Shown here piece after piece: positions 57,842-64,000 of a stretch of DNA of 64,000 nucleotides. Position numbers and translations under genes: made by a program. A model generated the notes under the pieces. That model was not told the DNA's origin. It made no database searches and saw only the letters and a list, made by a program, of their open reading frames with translations. The DNA lies in contig NZ_VSFF01000005.1 in assembly GCF_008085905.1 (NCBI RefSeq), forward strand, positions 496,001-560,000, read 5' to 3'. This DNA is from Actinomadura syzygii (GTDB lineage: Bacteria; Actinomycetota; Actinomycetes; Streptosporangiales; Streptosporangiaceae). Each line of letters starts with the position of its first letter. Positions within the stretch are counted from its first letter, which is position 1.

Positions 57842-58720
57842 ATGCTCGCACAGCAGCTGTTCAACGGTCTGTTGCTCGGGGCGACCTTCTGCCTGGTCGC
57901 CCTGGGCTTCAACCTCGTCGTCGGCGCGATGGACCGGCTGAACTTCGCCCTCGGCGAGACGGCGATGCTGAGCGCCGTCCTCGGCGCGCTCATCATGACC
58001 GAGACGCCGGTTCCCTTCCTGGTGAGCTTCGCCGCCGCCACCCTGGTCGGCGGGGGCGTGGCGGTGGCGGTCTACTACCTGTCGTTCCGGTTCGTGTCCG
58101 CCGACTTCCCGACGGCGTCGATCCTCAGCAGCCTCGGCTGCGGGCTGGTGCTGACCGCCGTCGTCACCAAGGCGTTCGGCAGCCACCAGCGGACGGTCCC
58201 GGACGTGCTGTCCGGCGTCCGGCTCGACCTCGGCGCCTTCACGGTGTCCGGCGCGCAGCTCGTGATCCTGCTGCTCGCCACGCTGCTGACGGTCGGGCTC
58301 TACGTGTTCCTCGAACGCACCCCGTGGGGGACGGCGATCCGCGCGGTGTCGGACGACGCGACCGCCGCGGGCCTGCTCGGCGTCCCCGTGCAGCGGGTCA
58401 TCCTGCTGACGTTCGCGCTGTCCGGCGTCCTCGCCGGGGCGGCGGGCCTGCTCACCGGGCTCGCCTACCACTCGGTCAGCCCGTTCGACGGGTTCACCAC
58501 CACGCTCACCGCACTGATGATCATCGTGGTGGGCGGGCTCGGCAGCGTCTCGGGCGGCGTGCTCGCGGCCCTGCTCATCGGGCTGATCCAGACGCTGACC
58601 GTCGCCTACCTGTCGGCGACGCTCCGCGACCTGATCGTGTTCGTCCTCGTCGGCATCGTGCTGCTGGTCCGGCCGCAGGGGCTGTTCGGACGCAACGCCG
58701 GCGTGTTGGAGAGGGTCTGA
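57842..58720 (+). CDS. ABC transporter permease, LivH type
   Basis: This 292-residue permease has about eight hydrophobic helices and the LivH pattern (FNGLLLGATFCLVALGFNLV, LNFALGE near 36, GLGSVSGGVLAALLIGL near 232-248, LLVRPQGLFGRN near the end). It starts five bases after the binding-protein gene and its stop overlaps the LivM-type start. It forms the membrane channel with the next protein. Confidence 0.9.
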   Translation: MLAQQLFNGLLLGATFCLVALGFNLVVGAMDRLNFALGETAMLSAVLGALIMTETPVPFLVSFAAATLVGGGVAVAVYYLSFRFVSADFPTASILSSLGCGLVLTAVVTKAFGSHQRTVPDVLSGVRLDLGAFTVSGAQLVILLLATLLTVGLYVFLERTPWGTAIRAVSDDATAAGLLGVPVQRVILLTFALSGVLAGAAGLLTGLAYHSVSPFDGFTTTLTALMIIVVGGLGSVSGGVLAALLIGLIQTLTVAYLSATLRDLIVFVLVGIVLLVRPQGLFGRNAGVLERV

Positions 58721-59580
58721 TGTCCAGCTTCAACGAGGCGGTCATCCTCACGGTCGGCATCAACGTCCTGCTGGCCCTCGGCTACTGGATCGCGGTCTCG
58801 ACCGGCAAGTACTCGTTCGGCCACACGGCCTTCATGGCGATCGGCGCGTACACCGCGTCGATCCTGACGGTGAACTTCTCCTGGCCGCTCCCGGTCGCGA
58901 TGGTCGCGGCGGGCGTCACGGCGGCCGTCGCGGGCGGGCTGATCGGCTGGATGGCGCTGCGGCTCTCGCTGCTCTACCTCGCCATCATCACGTTCGTGTT
59001 CTCCCAGCTGGTCAACCTGCTGATCTCGCAGTGGGACTACGTCGGCGGCGCCAGCGGCATGCTCGGCATGACCGGGACGACGGTGCCGCTCGTGGTCGGC
59101 TGCGTGCTGCTCGCGGTCGGCTACCTCGTGCTGCTGAGCCGGTCCCGGCTCGGCCTCGCGCACAAGGCGATCCGGGAGGACGAGCGGGCCGCGATGGCGT
59201 CCGGGCTGCGCATCACGCGCATCGCGGTGGGCGCGTTCGCCACGTCCGCCGCGGTGACGGGCGTCGCCGGGGCGCTGTCCGCGCACCAGCTCATGGTCAT
59301 CACCCCGGAGCTGTTCGGCCCGCACCAGGCGCTGCTGATCATCCTCTACTGCGTGCTCGGCGGGGTCGAGTACTTCTGGGGCGCGGCCATCGGCGCCATC
59401 GCGCTGAGCCTGCTGCCGATCTACTTCGACTGGCTGAACGAGTGGTACGAGATCGTCTACGGCCTGCTGTTCGTGGCGCTGATGATCGTGCGCCCGCAGG
59501 GTCTGATCGGCCGCGGCGGCGCCGGCGGGGTCCGGCTGCCGCGGCTCATCCCGCGACGGGAGCGTGAGTCCGTTGGCTGA
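58720..59580 (+). CDS. ABC transporter permease, LivM type
   Basis: This 286-residue permease shows the LivM pattern: VLLALGYWIAVSTGKYSFGH near 16-35, AIREDERAAMASGLR near 157-171 (cytoplasmic coupling region), LLIILYCVLGG near 206-216 and LMIVRPQGLIGRGG near the end. Hydrophobic helices number about eight or nine. The ATG overlaps the LivH stop, and its end overlaps the first ATPase gene by 17 bases. Confidence 0.9.
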   Translation: MSSFNEAVILTVGINVLLALGYWIAVSTGKYSFGHTAFMAIGAYTASILTVNFSWPLPVAMVAAGVTAAVAGGLIGWMALRLSLLYLAIITFVFSQLVNLLISQWDYVGGASGMLGMTGTTVPLVVGCVLLAVGYLVLLSRSRLGLAHKAIREDERAAMASGLRITRIAVGAFATSAAVTGVAGALSAHQLMVITPELFGPHQALLIILYCVLGGVEYFWGAAIGAIALSLLPIYFDWLNEWYEIVYGLLFVALMIVRPQGLIGRGGAGGVRLPRLIPRRERESVG

Positions 59581-60325
59581 GCCGCTGCTGCGGGTGTCCG
59601 CGGTGACCAAGCACTTCCAGGGCGTCGAGGCGCTCGGCGCGGTCGACCTGGAGGTGGCCGGAGGGTCCGTGCACGGCGTCGTCGGACCGAACGGCGCGGG
59701 CAAGACGACCCTGCTCAACGTCGTCTCCGGCTACGTGCCGCCGGACGAGGGACGGGTCGTGCTCGGCGGGCGGGACGTCACCCGCCTCACCCCGCAGCGG
59801 CGGGTGCCGCTTGGGATCGTCCGGACGTTCCAGAACATCCGGCTGTTCGGCGGGCTGACCGTCCTGGAGAACGTGCTGCTCGGGCAGCACAGCCGGGCCG
59901 TCACCGGGGCGCGGTCGCTGTGGCCGCTGCGGACCGGCGGGGACCGGCGGCTGCGCGCCGAGGCCGAACGGTCCCTGGAGCTGTTCGGGCTGACCGACTA
60001 CCGGGGCCGCCGGGCCGCCGAGTTGCCCTACGGCCTGCAGAAACAACTCGAAATGGCGCGGGCCCTCGCGGCCCGGCCGAAGGTGCTGCTGCTCGACGAG
60101 CCCGCGAGCGGCATGACCGCCGAGGACCGGCGGTCCCTCGTCCCGCGTATCCGGGAGCTGCGGGACGAGGGGCTGACCGTCGTCGTGGTCGAGCACGACA
60201 TGGACGTGATCTCCAACATCTGCGACCACGTCACCGTGCTCAACTTCGGCCGCAGGCTGACCGACGGACCGCCCGGACAGGTCCTGGCCAGCGATGAGGT
60301 AAGGACGGCCTACCTTGGCACCTGA
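59564..60325 (+). CDS. ABC transporter ATP-binding protein, LivG type
   Basis: This 253-residue ATPase has Walker A GPNGAGKTT near 42-50, the LivG signature RTFQNIRLFGGLTVLEN near 87-103, an atypical ABC signature LPYGLQKQLE in place of LSGGQ, Walker B VLLLDEPASGM near 171-181 and the switch His in VVEHDMDV. The GTG start lies inside the end of the LivM gene. It powers the transporter together with the LivF-type ATPase. Confidence 0.91.
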   Translation: MSPLAEPLLRVSAVTKHFQGVEALGAVDLEVAGGSVHGVVGPNGAGKTTLLNVVSGYVPPDEGRVVLGGRDVTRLTPQRRVPLGIVRTFQNIRLFGGLTVLENVLLGQHSRAVTGARSLWPLRTGGDRRLRAEAERSLELFGLTDYRGRRAAELPYGLQKQLEMARALAARPKVLLLDEPASGMTAEDRRSLVPRIRELRDEGLTVVVVEHDMDVISNICDHVTVLNFGRRLTDGPPGQVLASDEVRTAYLGT

Positions 60326-61058
60326 AACGGCACCTGAACCGGAAGAGCTGCTCAAGATCACCGGGTTGCGGGCCGGGTACGGCCGCGTCACCGGGGTCGC
60401 GGACGTGAGCGTCGAGGTGCGGCGCGGCGAGCTGGTCGCGGTGCTCGGGCCGAACGGCGCGGGCAAGAGCACGGTGCTGCGCGCCGTCTCCGGGATGATC
60501 CGGCCGTGGTCCGGCAGCGTCGTCCTCGACGGGCGGGACGTCACCGGCCTGCGGAGCGACCTGCTGGTGCGGGCGGGCATGGCGCACGTCCCCGAGGGGC
60601 GGCGCGCCCTGCCCCGCCTGACCGTGGAGGAGAACCTCCGGGTCGGCGCGTTCACCCGCCGCGACCGCGCGGAGGTCCGGGCGTCGCTGGACGAGGTCTT
60701 CGACCGCTTCCCCCGCCTGAAGGACCGCCGCGCGCAGAAGGCGGGCACCCTCTCCGGCGGCGAGCAGCAGATGCTCGTGATCGGCCGGGCGCTGATGGCG
60801 AAGCCGAAGCTCCTCCTGCTGGACGAGCCGTCCCTCGGCCTGTCGCCGCTGCTCGTCCGGGAGGTGTTCGCGATGATCCGCGCGCTCGCCGCCGACGGCC
60901 AGACCGTGCTGCTGGTCGAGCAGAACGTCGCCCAAGGGCTCGCCGTGGCCGACCGCGGCTACGTGCTCACCGCCGGGCGCGTCACCGCGTCCGGCCCGGC
61001 CGCCGACCTCGCCGAGGACCCGTCGCTGCTCCGGGGCTACCTCGGCTCCGCCGAATAG
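60315..61058 (+). CDS. ABC transporter ATP-binding protein, LivF type
   Basis: This 247-residue ATPase has Walker A GPNGAGKST near 45-53, HVPEGRRALPRLTVEENL (about 95-112, LivF pattern), the signature LSGGEQQML near 149-157, Walker B LLLLDEPSLGL near 171-181 and LLVEQNV. I accept the TTG start at 60315 because it overlaps the LivG end and GAGGTAAGG lies upstream. It completes the five-component transporter. Confidence 0.91.
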   Translation: MAPETAPEPEELLKITGLRAGYGRVTGVADVSVEVRRGELVAVLGPNGAGKSTVLRAVSGMIRPWSGSVVLDGRDVTGLRSDLLVRAGMAHVPEGRRALPRLTVEENLRVGAFTRRDRAEVRASLDEVFDRFPRLKDRRAQKAGTLSGGEQQMLVIGRALMAKPKLLLLDEPSLGLSPLLVREVFAMIRALAADGQTVLLVEQNVAQGLAVADRGYVLTAGRVTASGPAADLAEDPSLLRGYLGSAE

Positions 61059-61073
61059 AAAGGGAGAACCACC

Positions 61074-61838
61074 GTGGCGTCTCGCCGTCGTTTCGAGGAG
61101 AGGTCCGTCATCGTCACCGGGGCCGCGTCCGGCATCGGCCGGGAGACGGCCGTCCGGTTCGCGCGCGAGGGCGCGCTGGTGACCGTCGCCGACATCGACG
61201 AGGAGGGCGCGCGGCAGACCGTCGAGGCGATCACGGCGGACGGCGGCGTCGCCCGCGCCTGCCGGACCGACGTGACGGACCCGGACGCCGTCCAGGCCAT
61301 GGTGGACGGCGCCGCCGAGGCGTACGGCGGATTGCACGTCCTGCACAACAACGCCTACTGGGCGCCGCTCGGCCGCACGGTCGCCGACACGACCCTCCCC
61401 GAGTGGGACCGGACGATCGACACCACGTTGAAGAGCGTCTTCCTCGGCTGCAAGTACGCGATCCCGCACATGGTCGCCGCGGGCGGCGGCGTGATCGTCA
61501 ACACGGCGTCGACGGCCGGTCTCGTGGCCACCCCGAGCTTCGCCGCCTACATGGCGGCCAAGGGCGGCGTCATCGCGCTGACCAGGTCGATCGCGTTCGA
61601 CTACGGCAAGGAGGGCATCCGATGCAACGCGGTGGCCCCCGGGCTGACCAGGACGCCCGCCACCGACCCGGTCTTCCGCGACCAGGAACGGCTCGACTTC
61701 CTCACCGACAGGCTGCTCCTCGGTTACGCGGGCGAGCCGAAGGACATCGCGGAGGCCGCCCTCTACCTGGCCGGGGACGAGTCCCGCTTCATGACCGGCC
61801 AGACGATCGTGGTCGACGGCGGCCGCCTCATCGCATGA
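61074..61838 (+). CDS. Short-chain dehydrogenase/reductase (SDR), second copy
   Basis: This 254-residue oxidoreductase has TGAASGIG near 16-23, NNAY near 92-95 (Tyr replacing the usual Gly), and the catalytic Ser-Tyr-Lys in NTASTAG and AAYMAAKGG near 140-162. GGGAGAACCACC precedes the GTG. It lies 15 bases after the LivF-type gene, in the same transcript. With the SDR at 55632 it suggests two successive alcohol oxidations or handling of two stereoisomers. Confidence 0.9.
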   Translation: MASRRRFEERSVIVTGAASGIGRETAVRFAREGALVTVADIDEEGARQTVEAITADGGVARACRTDVTDPDAVQAMVDGAAEAYGGLHVLHNNAYWAPLGRTVADTTLPEWDRTIDTTLKSVFLGCKYAIPHMVAAGGGVIVNTASTAGLVATPSFAAYMAAKGGVIALTRSIAFDYGKEGIRCNAVAPGLTRTPATDPVFRDQERLDFLTDRLLLGYAGEPKDIAEAALYLAGDESRFMTGQTIVVDGGRLIA

Positions 61839-61869
61839 CGGCTTACATGACACGAAAGGTGCGTGAGCG

Positions 61870-63003
61870 GTGATCGAGCTGCTCGGGATCCCGATGGCGG
61901 CGGGCGCCGGCATCGACATCTACTCCGGGGTGGCCCGGATGGCCGGGAAGGTGTGGGGGTCGCTGCACCGCGCGGCGGAGCCGTCCCGGACGGCCGTCGT
62001 CGTGGTGCACCCCAGCTCGAACTTCCTCGGCCACTACCTGCTGGGCCCGCTGGCCGAGCGCGGCGTGGACGCGGTCGGCCTGAACACCCGCTACATCGGC
62101 AACGACAGCGCGCTCATCATGGAGAACTGCGTGCTCGACGTCGGGGCCGCGATCGGGTTCCTGCGCGAGCGCGGCTACGAGAAGGTCGTCCTGATCGGGA
62201 ACTCCGGCGGCGGCGGGCTCACCGCCTTCTACCAGAGCCAGGCCGAGTCCCCGACCGTGCGCGCGACGCCCGCCGGGGACCCGCCCGACCTGACGAAGGC
62301 CGCGCTGCCGCCGGTGGACGGCCTCGTCTCGCTGATGGCCCACCCGGGCCGCGCCATCGTCTACACCGAATGGCTGGACCCGGCGATCGTCGACGAGCAC
62401 GACCCGCTCAGGCGCGACGCCGAACTGGACATGTTCGATCCGCGCAACGGCCCTCCGTACAGCCCGGAGTTCGTGGAGCGGTACCGGGCCGCGCAGCTCG
62501 CCCGGAGCCGGCGGATCACGGCCTGGGTGCGCGAGCAGCTCGCCGCGCTGGACAAGCGCGACGACGGCCTGCGCGACCTGCCGTTCCTGGTGCACGGCAC
62601 CGTCGCCGACCCTCGGTTCCTGGACACGGCGCTCGACGCGTCCGACCGCACGCCGGGCACGCTGTGGGGTCCGGCGGTGACGTCCAACCTGCTGCCCGCG
62701 ACGCTCGGCCACCACACGAGCCTCCGCTCGTGGCTCAGCCAGTGGAGCGTGGACGACTCCAACTGCGACGGCCCCCGGCACATCGCGCGGACGAACGTCC
62801 CGACGCTCGTCATGTACGGCACCGCCGACCAGGTGTGCTTCCCGAGCCACGCCCGGTCGATGTACGACGCGATCCCGCACGACGACCGGAAGCTCGTGCC
62901 GGTGGAGGGCGGCAACCACTACCTGCAAGGACAGCCGGACCTGATCGCGCACGTCGCCGACACGCTCGTCGGGTGGATTGAAGCTAAGGGGCTACGCGCA
63001 TGA
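61870..63003 (+). CDS. Alpha/beta hydrolase of the catabolic island
   Basis: This 377-residue hydrolase has the nucleophile elbow LIGNSGGGGL with Ser112, and an oxyanion-type VVHPSSNFLGHY segment near 45-56. There is a long lid insertion (about 125-230). The acid appears in MYGTADQVCF and the His in EGGNHYLQGQ. The GTG start is 31 bases after the SDR gene. The stop overlaps the next ATG by four bases. It probably hydrolyses an ester, lactone or C-C bond in the pathway. Confidence 0.83.
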   Translation: MIELLGIPMAAGAGIDIYSGVARMAGKVWGSLHRAAEPSRTAVVVVHPSSNFLGHYLLGPLAERGVDAVGLNTRYIGNDSALIMENCVLDVGAAIGFLRERGYEKVVLIGNSGGGGLTAFYQSQAESPTVRATPAGDPPDLTKAALPPVDGLVSLMAHPGRAIVYTEWLDPAIVDEHDPLRRDAELDMFDPRNGPPYSPEFVERYRAAQLARSRRITAWVREQLAALDKRDDGLRDLPFLVHGTVADPRFLDTALDASDRTPGTLWGPAVTSNLLPATLGHHTSLRSWLSQWSVDDSNCDGPRHIARTNVPTLVMYGTADQVCFPSHARSMYDAIPHDDRKLVPVEGGNHYLQGQPDLIAHVADTLVGWIEAKGLRA

Positions 63004-63749
63004 CCGAACTGCACCCGGATTTCGCCGACCTCAAGGTCGAGCCCGGCGAGTCGCACATAAGCGGCAGGCACGAGCTGTTCGACATCGTCAACGTGTTGAC
63101 GTTCGGCGGGGCGGCGGACCGTCCGACGCATGTGCCCGCCGAGCTGGGCGCGATGGGGCCCGTCCGGATCTGGGAGTCGACCGGGGCCGCCGACTTCCTG
63201 CCGTTCTGGAACACCAACCTCGACGGCGCGCAGTACCTCTACATCGCGTACGGCAGCGTCCGGGTCGAGTTCAAGGACACCGAGGGCTACCAGCGGTACG
63301 GCCACTACGTGGGCAGGGCCGGTGACCTGCTGCGGCTGCCCCAGGAGGTCGCGCACCGGACGTACTCCGGCGACGGCAAGCGCCGCATCACCCTGGAGCT
63401 CATGCCGCACAACCCGTTCTGGGACGACCTGGGCAAGAACCCGGTCACGCCGGACACGAGCCGGAAGGCCGGCGGCTTCGCCTTCGAGATCCACGACACG
63501 GAGGTCGAGATCTCCTGGCCCGGCGGCGGCTCGCTGCGCACTCCGCGCGACTCGTTCATGCGCGGGGTGCGTGCCCTGTGCGCCTACGAGATGCACCTCG
63601 GGCACAACGAGTTCGACGGCGGGTTCATCGTCCACGACCTCGGCGAGCAGGTGCGGCTGAAGGCGTCCGGGCATGAGGAGACGCTGGACGGCCGGGAGGT
63701 GCTCGCGGTCTTCCACGGCCTCCGCGACGCGCTCACCGAAGGCGGCTGA
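63000..63749 (+). CDS. Cupin-type protein (homogentisate-dioxygenase-like superfamily)
   Basis: This 249-residue protein has a cupin core: LPFWNTNLDGAQYLYIAYGS (about 64-83), then GRAGDLLRLPQEVAHRTYSG (split-like, about 104-123) with a His in the second motif, and ITLELMPHNPF. The pattern is similar to bicupin or HGD-like dioxygenases, but one motif is weak, so catalysis is uncertain. The ATG overlaps the hydrolase stop. Its 3' end overlaps the convergent class II aldolase gene by 17 bases. It may be a ring-cleavage or isomerase step. Confidence 0.7.
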   Translation: MTELHPDFADLKVEPGESHISGRHELFDIVNVLTFGGAADRPTHVPAELGAMGPVRIWESTGAADFLPFWNTNLDGAQYLYIAYGSVRVEFKDTEGYQRYGHYVGRAGDLLRLPQEVAHRTYSGDGKRRITLELMPHNPFWDDLGKNPVTPDTSRKAGGFAFEIHDTEVEISWPGGGSLRTPRDSFMRGVRALCAYEMHLGHNEFDGGFIVHDLGEQVRLKASGHEETLDGREVLAVFHGLRDALTEGG

Positions 63750-63999
63750 GCTCGTGCCGCCAGGCCGTGGCCTCGTTGAACGCCCCGCCGAGGTCGGGCA
63801 GTTCGGCGAGGTCGCGGTCCGGCAGGTCGCGCAGCGTCCCGCCCGCGCTCGCGACCGTGAGCGACATCCGCGCGATGGTGTCGACCGAGATCGCGCGCAG
63901 CACGGCCTCGGGCACCGTCGCGCCGGTGCTGGTGATCCCGTGCCCGCGCAGCAGGACCACGGGCCTGTCGCCGAGCGCGTCGACCATCTCCCCGGCGAG
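63733..63999 (-). CDS. Class II aldolase/adducin-family protein (partial, C-terminal part)
   Basis: The visible 88 C-terminal residues include VVLLRGHGITSTG, which carries the zinc-binding His of class II aldolases (usual form LLxNHG). After it comes the helical AVLRAISVDTIARMSL segment. The frame continues past the window edge, so the start is not seen; an internal ATG at 63987 is not the true start. Members cleave or decarboxylate phosphorylated or free hydroxy-acids. Its place at the end of the island suggests a retro-aldol or decarboxylation step. Confidence 0.82.
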   Translation of the reverse strand, partial: LAGEMVDALGDRPVVLLRGHGITSTGATVPEAVLRAISVDTIARMSLTVASAGGTLRDLPDRDLAELPDLGGAFNEATAWRHELSRLR

Positions 64000-64000
64000 C

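Noticed and set aside
1..64000. CRISPR array, tRNA/rRNA genes, insertion sequences or integrase
   Set aside because: No regularly spaced identical repeats, no tRNA-like cloverleaf noticed, and no transposase or integrase motif among the readable proteins.

Overview
The window is about 64 kb of very GC-rich DNA with strong G/C bias at third codon positions, many GTG and a few TTG starts, and translationally coupled ATGA/GTGA gene junctions. A multi-domain chaplin, a small sortase, several luciferase-like flavin/F420-type oxidoreductases, a LAL-type LuxR regulator, a CGNR zinc-finger protein and a chromosome-like mixture of accessory catabolic operons point to a filamentous actinomycete. Genera such as Actinomadura or other Streptosporangiales are plausible, but the genus is inference. 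I see no tRNA, rRNA, CRISPR array, integrase or transposase.

Layout. 1-7.9 kb is the end of an exopolysaccharide locus: a partial membrane protein, a NodB-type deacetylase, two GT4 glycosyltransferases, a Wzz-like chain-length protein, a secreted GH26-like hydrolase, an ATP-grasp ligase and a flavin monooxygenase-like protein. 7.9-16.6 kb encodes cell-surface and secreted proteins: a small basic protein, a low-complexity repeat protein whose reading frame appears to switch, a four-domain chaplin, a sortase, a matrixin-like protease, a PRC-barrel/DUF2382 stress protein and a secreted GH3 enzyme. 16.7-18.6 kb holds an S4 protein and an MFS transporter.

19-33 kb is a catabolic region: a TetR regulator, an MHS-type transporter, a luciferase-like oxidoreductase and an amidase, followed by a tightly coupled operon (acyl-CoA dehydrogenase, acyl-CoA ligase, split MaoC hydratase, E1 alpha/beta, stand-alone lipoyl domain, MmgE/PrpD, Zn alcohol dehydrogenase). 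Three promoters here carry the same CGACCGACYGGTCGG-type palindrome immediately downstream of the -10 box, which defines a local regulon.

33-53 kb is a mosaic of small units: cupin plus hemerythrin-like/DUF2249; MarR with a luciferase-like monooxygenase and its FMN reductase; aldo/keto reductase; glycerophosphodiesterase; an orphan PD-(D/E)XK-like protein; two related alpha/beta hydrolases; a LAL regulator followed by a decayed drug-transporter remnant; a MerR metal-type operon; a HAF-repeat secreted protein; a CGNR/DUF1348 divergent pair with two identical-geometry operators; and a secreted Ig-like-repeat protein.

51-64 kb is a second catabolic island: a luciferase-like oxidoreductase, IclR, DUF3237-like, VOC, a large protein paired with a Cys version of the UGSC (seleno)protein family, an SDR, a complete branched-chain-amino-acid-type ABC transporter, a second SDR, an alpha/beta hydrolase, a cupin-type protein and a class II aldolase cut by the window end. 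A CCAGAA-N5-TTCTGS palindrome lies in both main promoters and overlaps the -10 boxes, so uptake and catabolism are probably co-regulated, most likely by the IclR protein. This island is the best candidate for an undescribed pathway.
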